This document shows positions 8,506-14,367 of a stretch of DNA of 26,424 nucleotides, in pieces; the first letter of the stretch is position 1, and every line of letters starts with the position of its first letter. The notes under the pieces are model-generated. The model was not told the origin of the DNA, ran no database searches, and saw nothing but the letters and a program-made list of their open reading frames with translations. The position numbers and the translations under genes are program-made. Source of the stretch: an uncultured Balneolaceae bacterium (GTDB lineage Bacteria > Bacteroidota > Rhodothermia > Balneolales > Balneolaceae); NCBI GenBank assembly GCA_937982515.1, contig CALJMB010000258.1, positions 1 through 26,424 of the forward strand, given 5' to 3'.

Positions 8506-8667
8506 GATATTAGATTCCTGTAGAATTCAAGGTTAATTATTATTAATAATTTCTTTAATGTGTTGTGAAAGTAACTATATAAAGCTCTTTCTGCAATAAT
8601 GCCGCTAAGAAATTATTATATTGATGTGTAATGAATTAACGTCATAAAATAGTCTTGAGGAAACAGA
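8506..8667. promoter_or_regulatory. Divergent promoter region with 12-bp inverted repeat
   Basis: An AT-rich 162-bp spacer between the leftward TPR pair and the rightward hydrolase must hold both promoters. TAATAATTTCTT (8544-8555) and AAGAAATTATTA (8607-8618) form a perfect 12-bp inverted repeat 51 nt apart. No element matching TAnnTTTG with a proper upstream TTTG is clear on either strand. GAGG at 8657-8660 is a likely ribosome binding site for the hydrolase. Confidence 0.5.
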
Positions 8668-9504
8668 ATGTTTGATAACAGCAAATTCGACGTCCATCAG
8701 GTTGATAATTACAGATTCCTGAAAGTCCCCGCCTCTAAAGATACCGGCTCAAAATCACTGGTATGTTTGCATGGGATGTTTGGCGGATTAAGTAATTTTG
8801 ATTACCTGATAGAACAGATGGATGAATATTCGGTTTTCGTCCCCGACATCCCTTTATACAGCCTGCCCAAGACGAAACTATCCATATCGGGGTTAACCGA
8901 ATGGCTGAGGGGATTTATGACGGAAGCAGGTATCCACAAGCCTGTTATTCTGGGGAATTCCATGGGAGGACATATAGCTCTGGAATACGCGCTTCAATAC
9001 CCAACTGATGTTAGAGCGTTGATTCTTACCGGAAGTTCCGGCTTGCTTGAAAATGGCTTCGGTTCTACGTTTCCGAGGCGCAATGACCCGGAATATATAA
9101 GGCAACAGGCTTCTCTTACATTCTATGAAGATTTGGTAGATGATACCATGCTCGAAGAAATTTTAGATGTCGTACAGTCACCTTCCAAGCTGACCCGCCT
9201 GCTGTGGATTGCCAGAAGTACCCAAAAACACAATATGGAAGAGGTGCTTCCTGATATTGCCCATCCCACACTGCTTATATGGGGAAAGAATGACGTCATC
9301 ACACCGCCGGGAGTAGCAGAAACATTTTGCCGGAAAATGCCGGGAGCTTTACTGAAATGGATTGACAAGTGTGGGCATGCCCCCATGATGGAGCGGCCCG
9401 AGCAATTCACTTACTTCCTTAAAGAATTCCTGGACGGGCTTGGAATACTTGAAAAAAAGAATAAAAACCACTCAGCATATGAAAAAAAATATTCACACCT
9501 CTGA
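8668..9504 (+). CDS. Alpha/beta-fold hydrolase
   Basis: A 278-residue single-domain hydrolase without a signal peptide. The catalytic triad is visible: S98 in the nucleophile elbow GNSMGG, D209 in WGKNDVITPP and H237 in CGHAPMMERP. The oxyanion region is LHGMFGG at about 34-40. This layout fits carboxyl-ester hydrolases and C-C bond hydrolases of the MhpC/BphD type, but the substrate cannot be read from the sequence. The start has a ribosome binding site (GAGG, 7 nt upstream). The lysine-rich C-terminal tail (about 262-278) overlaps the start of ridA by 26 bp in another frame, so the two are probably translationally coupled. Confidence 0.9.
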   Translation: MFDNSKFDVHQVDNYRFLKVPASKDTGSKSLVCLHGMFGGLSNFDYLIEQMDEYSVFVPDIPLYSLPKTKLSISGLTEWLRGFMTEAGIHKPVILGNSMGGHIALEYALQYPTDVRALILTGSSGLLENGFGSTFPRRNDPEYIRQQASLTFYEDLVDDTMLEEILDVVQSPSKLTRLLWIARSTQKHNMEEVLPDIAHPTLLIWGKNDVITPPGVAETFCRKMPGALLKWIDKCGHAPMMERPEQFTYFLKEFLDGLGILEKKNKNHSAYEKKYSHL

Positions 9505-9856
9505 GGCTCCTGTGGCCATAGGGCCTTATAGTCAGGCCGTAGTTCACAACGGAATAGTATACTGTTCAGGCCAGATTGGCCTTGATCCGGAAAGCATGGA
9601 GTTTGCAGGGGAAGACGTAGAAAGCCAGACCCGGCAGGTTATGAAAAATCTGGAAGCTGTGTTGAAAGGAGCAGGTACCGGTTTCAGTAACGTATTAAAG
9701 TGCAGTATCTTTCTGGCTGATATGGAAGATTTTGCGGCGGTCAATGAAATTTATGCCGGCTATTTCCCTGAGAACCCTCCCGCGCGTGAAACTGTGGCCG
9801 TAAAAACATTGCCCAAAAATTCGAGGGTAGAAATAAGTTGCATAGCATATATATGA
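9479..9856 (+). CDS. ridA: RidA family enamine/imine deaminase
   Basis: RidA hydrolyses reactive 2-aminoacrylate and related enamines or imines released by PLP enzymes, giving keto acids and ammonia in the cytosol. The reading frame is open from an ATG at 9440, but homology starts at MKKNIHTSEAPVAIGPYSQAV, so I choose the ATG at 9479 and a 125-residue protein, the usual family size. Typical segments are APVAIGPYSQAV, YCSGQIGLDP, the conserved arginine in PARETVAVKTLP and the end VEISCIAYI. It overlaps the hydrolase by 26 bp. The cystathionine synthase family member nearby is a kind of PLP enzyme that can produce RidA substrates, but the genes are not in one operon. Confidence 0.94.
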   Translation: MKKNIHTSEAPVAIGPYSQAVVHNGIVYCSGQIGLDPESMEFAGEDVESQTRQVMKNLEAVLKGAGTGFSNVLKCSIFLADMEDFAAVNEIYAGYFPENPPARETVAVKTLPKNSRVEISCIAYI

Positions 9857-9857
9857 T

Positions 9858-9887
9858 GCTGGAAGCCGGAGGCCTCCGGCTTCCAGC
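9858..9887. terminator. Perfect 30-bp palindrome between convergent genes
   Basis: Two exact 15-bp arms (left arm 9858-9872, right arm 9873-9887, core GGAGGCCTCC) lie between the ridA stop (9856) and the M23 peptidase stop codon, which it touches at 9887. The position and symmetry suggest a bidirectional terminator. Neither side has a U-run, so the mechanism may be hairpin-only or assisted. Confidence 0.65.
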
Positions 9888-11833
9888 TAACCTCCGGCAT
9901 CCAATATAAATGTTTCCGTTCTCTCATTGCCCAATTTGTCATACACCGTAACTTCAATAAGGTTGGTGGTTCGGGGCGTGAAATCGGGATGATAATAGAC
10001 CAACCGGTTATCCTCAGGTTCATACTCGGCAATTCCACGCACATTATTCACCCGGAAAGCACTCCTCCTGTGGTCGATGCCAGAAAGGTTATCTGAAGTA
10101 TTAACCAGTACCACCCAGTGGCCATCGGCGCGTTTGGCAAGCCTGGGATTGTCCAAAACCGGCGGTATGGTATCGTTGAGGGCGTAGAACGTGCCCAGTG
10201 ATTCCGGATAGGCAACCAATCGCGACCCCAGCTGTTCTGTCGGCAGATGTTCAAGCTTATTTCTTCTTTTATTGTAAGCATAAAAAGCGAGGTTAGGCAG
10301 AGTCATTTGCGTAGAATCGAGAGCGAGCGACAGCATAAAAGGCTTCCGTATAGGCTGGCTGTCGGGAAAAACATGCACCTGTACAGAGTCAGTTTGGTAT
10401 GTATGGCTGGTAATGCCTATGGAAAGCGTATCGTATACGGTGGCCGGCTCAAAAGTGGCAAAAACATCCCCGGTCGTTGCCGGAACGATGGAAAAAGCAT
10501 TTGGGTAGACCCTCCGGGCGATAAAGTGGTCGCGCGAGGTTCGCCGGAAAAAAATATCCCGGGTTTCTGTAAGGTCTATGTTGACAGACTGACTGCCGGA
10601 AGATGTCCGCGGAGTAGCTGCTCCTGAGCCGAGTGGGGAGATAATTAAACCCTTTAATTCCGTTTTGGGAATGTTTACCCAATCGTCAAACCAATTCCAA
10701 TTCTCAGGAGAGAGCCCGGAGGACGCGGCTGCAATTGGCGGGTTTGGCAGAGGAGTTGCAATGGTATCGGATGGATGAACCCGTAAGCCCAGGGAAGCTT
10801 CGCTGGTATTGCCGTAATAGTCTTTGGCTACAATGCGCACCTCATGCGTTCCGGCCGGCAAATCGAGTTTCCCCGACTGGCCTGTTTCCCGATAAAAGGG
10901 AAGGGTGTTACCCTCAGCAATATAAAGCCTTTGAAAACCCGCTCTCCTTTTTTTTAGTATGGGATACACCCTGTCTATAAACATCTGGTTGGTTTCATTG
11001 TAAGCGAAGCTGTCTACTTTGGAGTGAAAGAAGAGCCGATCGTTTACATACATTTTCAATTCGTATACGGCGTAAGCATTGTATACATCATCGGCCTGAT
11101 CGTACACGTCAACGCCCAGGCCTATAGGGCCTTCTGTATTAATTGTATTAAAGGTGTACCTATTTCCTCTTTTTTGAGCACGGCTGGTATAGGGCTGGTG
11201 CTTGTTTTCGATCTTTGAGAATTTGGACAAAGGCTCAACTGAGAGGCTGACAAACCGCGGGGGTATGGTATCCTTTACTTTTGCTTTAAGATTTGTGAGG
11301 AGAGGGTTAAATGGTTTCCCGGATGGCGTCCGGAGCTCAAAATGCAGATGGGGAGGGCCGATGCCTGAGTTGCCGCTTAATCCGATGAGATCGCCCTGGC
11401 TGACCCTGATATTGAGGCTGTCAAGCGTTTTGTCAAGTTCAAAAGAGTAGTCCTTCATCCGAATGGAATCGGCTATATGCTGGATATGATCCTCAAAACG
11501 GAGCAGGTGAGCGTATAGCGAATAAGAGCCGTCGTCGTGTTTCAGATAGACCACCTTCCCATAACCGGTGGGACCAATGGCAATACGGTGCAGTACGCCG
11601 TCGCGGGTAGCATAAACGTTATATCCGTTGCGCCCCCAGGTTTTTAGGTCAATGGCGGCATGAAAATGTTTGGAACGTGTTTCCGCAAAGGTTGAACTCA
11701 GATAGTTACTGGCGTTGGTAGGCCAGAGGTAAGTAGCATTTCCGGGATGAAATCCACCCTCATTTTGGCTAAAGGCAGAAATGGGAAGCATGAGACAACC
11801 GATCAGTAGAACCGGTTTGAATCGGTGAAGCAT
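9887..11833 (-). CDS. Secreted M23 family metallopeptidase (LytM/lysostaphin type)
   Basis: A 648-residue protein with a signal peptide (residues 1-22, ending SAFSQ). The M23 domain spans about residues 45-180: zinc ligands H58 and D62 in KHFHAAID, H109 in LYAHL, and the HLHFE motif with H162 and H164 in GPPHLHFELR. All expected residues are present, so the domain should be active. Such enzymes cut peptide cross-links of peptidoglycan. The remaining 450 residues look like beta-sandwich modules; a Ser/Ala/Pro-rich linker lies near 360-385, and the last part (YDKLGNERTETFILDAGG) resembles an Ig-like fold. No clear type IX sorting domain is seen. The gene stands alone, convergent with ridA. Confidence 0.9.
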   Translation of the reverse strand: MLHRFKPVLLIGCLMLPISAFSQNEGGFHPGNATYLWPTNASNYLSSTFAETRSKHFHAAIDLKTWGRNGYNVYATRDGVLHRIAIGPTGYGKVVYLKHDDGSYSLYAHLLRFEDHIQHIADSIRMKDYSFELDKTLDSLNIRVSQGDLIGLSGNSGIGPPHLHFELRTPSGKPFNPLLTNLKAKVKDTIPPRFVSLSVEPLSKFSKIENKHQPYTSRAQKRGNRYTFNTINTEGPIGLGVDVYDQADDVYNAYAVYELKMYVNDRLFFHSKVDSFAYNETNQMFIDRVYPILKKRRAGFQRLYIAEGNTLPFYRETGQSGKLDLPAGTHEVRIVAKDYYGNTSEASLGLRVHPSDTIATPLPNPPIAAASSGLSPENWNWFDDWVNIPKTELKGLIISPLGSGAATPRTSSGSQSVNIDLTETRDIFFRRTSRDHFIARRVYPNAFSIVPATTGDVFATFEPATVYDTLSIGITSHTYQTDSVQVHVFPDSQPIRKPFMLSLALDSTQMTLPNLAFYAYNKRRNKLEHLPTEQLGSRLVAYPESLGTFYALNDTIPPVLDNPRLAKRADGHWVVLVNTSDNLSGIDHRRSAFRVNNVRGIAEYEPEDNRLVYYHPDFTPRTTNLIEVTVYDKLGNERTETFILDAGG

Positions 11834-12034
11834 AGATTTAGGAACTGCAGTAAATTACGGTTAATGCGATTAATTGGTTGTTTGGAGCCGCTCTCACTGT
11901 ACCTCTATCGTTGATGGGGGACCTGCCAACGCGTGTTCCGATAAAAACCAGATTGCCGGGAGTAAGGGTAAAGAGGGCAAAATAACGGACAACCAAAATA
12001 CCAACGGGGGAGAACATACTTTGGTATTCAACAT

Positions 12035-12069
12035 AAAAAAGCCTCGATTCCGGTTGGAATCAAGGCTTT
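12035..12069 (-). terminator. Intrinsic terminator of rplU-rpmA
   Basis: On the minus strand a 14-bp stem (12069-12056 with 12051-12038, one G-U wobble) encloses the loop AACC and runs straight into six T residues (12040-12035). It starts 35 bp after the rpmA stop. This is a textbook Rho-independent terminator. Confidence 0.93.
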
Positions 12070-12103
12070 AGTCTTCAGGCTATTTTAAAAATAGTAAAAC
12101 CGC

Positions 12104-12358
12104 TTAAGCAGGCTCTACGCTTACATATTTGCGTCCACCGGAACGAACATAGAAGGCAACCTGTCCATCGGCTTTAGCAAAGAGCGTATCGTCCTTGCCC
12201 CGGCCTACATTTTCGCCGGGATGAAATTTTGTTCCGCGCTGACGTACGATGATATTACCGGCACGAACTGTTTCTCCGCCATACTTCTTTACGCCCAGCC
12301 GCTTCGATATCGAATCGCGGCCGTTCCTTGTTGAACCTTGACCTTTCTTATGTGCCAT
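12104..12358 (-). CDS. rpmA: 50S ribosomal protein L27
   Basis: An 84-residue L27, full length for the family. It begins MAHKKGQGSTRNGRDS and continues KRLGVKKYGGETVRAGNIIVRQRGTKFHPG, as in all bacteria. Its N-terminus reaches towards the peptidyl-transferase centre of the ribosome. There is no N-terminal extension of the kind cleaved by Prp protease in Firmicutes. It follows rplU by 18 bp on the same strand and is closed by a strong terminator. Confidence 0.98.
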   Translation of the reverse strand: MAHKKGQGSTRNGRDSISKRLGVKKYGGETVRAGNIIVRQRGTKFHPGENVGRGKDDTLFAKADGQVAFYVRSGGRKYVSVEPA

Positions 12359-12376
12359 AACAATCTGATTCTTTGG

Positions 12377-12922
12377 TTATTCTTCTTGCTTGCTTTCCCA
12401 TGCCTTTAAAACGGTGACCCGCTCTTCGCTGTCCGGAACGAAACCTTCCAACTGATCCAGGGGAGTATTTTTGATATGATCCGCAGCATCTTTAGCCGAC
12501 ATATCTGTAGACAATGAAGTATTATCACCAGACGCTGTTGCGGTTTTCTCATCCTGAGAAGAAGCCGCGGTTTTCTTGCCGGCTTCCTTTTTCTTGCTGC
12601 CACTGCCGGACGCAGAAATTCCGCTTATTTCGATCTGAGACATCGGCTGTCGATGCCCTTTCTTGAGCTTATACCCTTTGCGGCGCTTCTTTTTAAATAT
12701 GATGACTTTATCGGCTTTAATATTGTCAAGCAGTTCAGCCTCTACCACAGCCCCTTCAACTACAGGAGTGCCGACAGATACGCCGCCATTGCCATCATTA
12801 ATCAGGAGAACACGATCAAAGGTGAGTTTCGTACCGGTTTCACCACCCTGTTTGTCTACAAATAGGACATCTCCTTCAGAAACGCGATATTGATGCCCAC
12901 CAATTTCTACAACTGCGTACAT
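12377..12922 (-). CDS. rplU: 50S ribosomal protein L21 with long C-terminal tail
   Basis: Residues 1-103 are a normal L21 (MYAVVEIGGHQYRV start, then FKKKRRKGYKLKKGHRQ and the end of the core near SQIEISGI). L21 binds 23S rRNA in the large subunit. After the core come a low-complexity Ser/Ala/Lys/Thr linker (about 104-140) and a short acidic, probably helical module (about 141-181, AKDAADHIKNTPLDQLEGF then ERVTVLKAW). The total of 181 residues is nearly twice the usual ~103. No stop or shift separates the parts. Extended L21 proteins are known in Bacteroidota; the role of the tail is not known. It is the first gene of the rplU-rpmA operon. Confidence 0.96.
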   Translation of the reverse strand: MYAVVEIGGHQYRVSEGDVLFVDKQGGETGTKLTFDRVLLINDGNGGVSVGTPVVEGAVVEAELLDNIKADKVIIFKKKRRKGYKLKKGHRQPMSQIEISGISASGSGSKKKEAGKKTAASSQDEKTATASGDNTSLSTDMSAKDAADHIKNTPLDQLEGFVPDSEERVTVLKAWESKQEE

Positions 12923-12966
12923 CTACATGTATGGTTTAGGTTTTAAATTCTTTTGTCTACAGACTC

Positions 12967-12997
12967 CAAATATACGCTTTGCACACTTGAATACAAA
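12967..12997 (-). promoter_or_regulatory. Bacteroidota-type promoter of rplU-rpmA
   Basis: On the minus strand TTTG (12997-12994) is followed after exactly 19 bp by TATATTTG (12974-12967). This matches the TTTG-N19-TAnnTTTG consensus described for the primary sigma factor of Bacteroidota without a mismatch. A start about 7 nt downstream would give a 5' leader near 38 nt before the rplU ATG at 12922. No Shine-Dalgarno is visible. Confidence 0.85.
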
Positions 12998-13096
12998 GTA
13001 AAAAATATGGTGAACTAAAGGTTCCAAAATGGTATTTTGAGGCATACATAAACAGATAGAATTCAAGCGAAAAATCAGTCTAACTAAACAGTAATA

Positions 13097-13306
13097 ATGG
13101 ATAACAGAGAATTACCCGATCTTCATAAACAGGCATTCATGTTTAAAAACACCAAGCGGCTGCAGTACGATGGCGGAAGGGCCTGGATCAAGGACTCACA
13201 GCTTCACGAAGCCCGCCGGGATGCCAATGGCAAACTCATAACCATTCGCTCAAAAAAGGCCGGCGAGCTTGTTGAAAAAGCTGAAGATCATAAGCCTTCT
13301 TTTTAA
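13097..13306 (+). CDS. Small basic protein of unknown function
   Basis: A 69-residue soluble protein, rich in Lys, Arg, Asp and Glu, with no cysteine, no signal and no membrane segment. It reads as a likely beta-rich N-terminal half (FKNTKRLQYDGGRAWIKDS) and a helical C-terminal half (KKAGELVEKAEDH). It has its own spacer, divergent from rplU, and ends 46 bp before the CnoX-like gene on the same strand. Codon use looks like its neighbours, which argues for a real gene. I do not recognise the family. The start ATG has no clear ribosome binding site, as is common here. Confidence 0.6.
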   Translation: MDNRELPDLHKQAFMFKNTKRLQYDGGRAWIKDSQLHEARRDANGKLITIRSKKAGELVEKAEDHKPSF

Positions 13307-13352
13307 CGTATCACACCCCCTCAGATGACTTTTATATAACTAAAGGTAAATT

Positions 13353-14180
13353 ATGGACTTTGAATTACAGGATTTTGGTAAAGATGTTATTGAGGCAAGT
13401 GACTCTGTCCCGGTAGTGATCGATTTCTGGGCTGAGTGGTGCGGCCCCTGCCGACAGCTGGGCCCTGTACTGGAGAAACTGGCCGGAGAGGCACAGGGAA
13501 AGTGGAAGCTTGTCAAAATTGACACCGACAGGAATCCTGAAATAGCTGCTCAGTTCAATATAAGGGGTATCCCTGCTGTCAAAATGGTATACCAAAGCCA
13601 GATAGTGGCGGAGTTTACCGGCGCACAACCCGAGCATGTGGTAAAACAATGGCTGGAAGAACATTTGCCCAATGGCGAGGCTACAGAGTCTGAAGAAATA
13701 ATGAATAAGGTTGACGAACTGCTGAAGGAAGGAGACCGACAGCAGGCGGCATCACTGCTGGCTACCGTTATAGACGACAGCACCGCGCCCGAGGAGGTCG
13801 TAAAATATGCAATGCTTCTGCTGCCGGATGATATTGAAGAAGCCGAAGCCCTTATTGAAGAGATCGAGCAGGTGGAGAAGTTTGAAATTGAGTTTGAGAC
13901 GCTGGAAACCGTAAAACATCTGAAGGAAATTGCAGAGGGAAAAGCAGCCCCGTCCTCAGATAATAAACAGGCTTCGGAATTATATATAAGGGGAGCAGAA
14001 GCATTCTTCGAGAAAGATTTTGAGAACGCACTGCAAAGTTTTATCCAGAGCCTGCAACTGGACCGGCAGCTGGATGATGACGGAGCCCGAAAAGCGTGCA
14101 TCGCCTGCTTTACCATACTTTCCCAGGAACATCCTCTTACAACCAAATACCGGCGCCGGTTCTCTATGTCACTCTATTAA
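13353..14180 (+). CDS. cnoX: CnoX-like thioredoxin-TPR co-chaperone
   Basis: A 275-residue fusion of an N-terminal thioredoxin domain (about 1-105) with a C-terminal TPR domain. The active site is W-C-G-P-C (C30, C33) and the cis-proline is P74 (RGIPAVKM). The C-terminal stretch (DDDGARKACIACF, then HPLTTKYRRRF) is the characteristic end of CnoX/YbbN. CnoX holds chlorine- or heat-damaged proteins and passes them to GroEL and DnaK. The E. coli protein has lost one active-site cysteine, whereas the Caulobacter form keeps both and is redox-active; this one should be of the latter kind. It follows the small unknown gene by 46 bp and may be cotranscribed with it. Confidence 0.92.
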   Translation: MDFELQDFGKDVIEASDSVPVVIDFWAEWCGPCRQLGPVLEKLAGEAQGKWKLVKIDTDRNPEIAAQFNIRGIPAVKMVYQSQIVAEFTGAQPEHVVKQWLEEHLPNGEATESEEIMNKVDELLKEGDRQQAASLLATVIDDSTAPEEVVKYAMLLLPDDIEEAEALIEEIEQVEKFEIEFETLETVKHLKEIAEGKAAPSSDNKQASELYIRGAEAFFEKDFENALQSFIQSLQLDRQLDDDGARKACIACFTILSQEHPLTTKYRRRFSMSLY

Positions 14181-14229
14181 GCTTCTGAATTGTAACCGAC
14201 AGAAACAGATCGCAATAACACGCTCTCCC

Positions 14230-14257
14230 TTTCTACTCATTACTTTCTACTTATTAC
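14230..14257 (+). repeat. 14-bp tandem duplication built from 7-bp units
   Basis: TTTCTACTCATTAC (14230-14243) is followed directly by TTTCTACTTATTAC (14244-14257), one mismatch in 14. It lies in the 187-bp spacer before the cyclophilin gene. The rhythm is that of the other short periodic spacers in this window, but no inverted partner was found. Confidence 0.6.
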
Positions 14258-14367
14258 TATCCAGCTACTATGCAGGCTTGTATTTAGAAATTTATTGCCA
14301 CATCTTAATAAGTCTTTCGGACAGAACATTGGTTTTTTCTCCAAAAACGGAATGAATACGAGCCTCT

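Noticed and set aside
9440..9478. Earlier in-frame ATG for ridA
   Set aside because: RidA homology begins at the ATG at 9479; the extra 13 residues are the hydrolase's coding sequence in another frame.
9887..9990. Type IX sorting domain at the C-terminus of the M23 peptidase
   Set aside because: The last residues resemble an Ig-like fold but lack the usual conserved blocks and the terminal lysine/arginine-rich pattern.
11851..11864. TTACGGTTAA before the M23 gene as a fourth copy of the palindrome
   Set aside because: It has an extra base in the core, so symmetry and half-site spacing differ from the other three.
11834..12034. Possible small gene or RNA between the M23 gene and the rpmA terminator
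   Set aside because: The plus-strand frame there runs into the terminator hairpin and has no motif; no tRNA-like or riboswitch-like fold was found.
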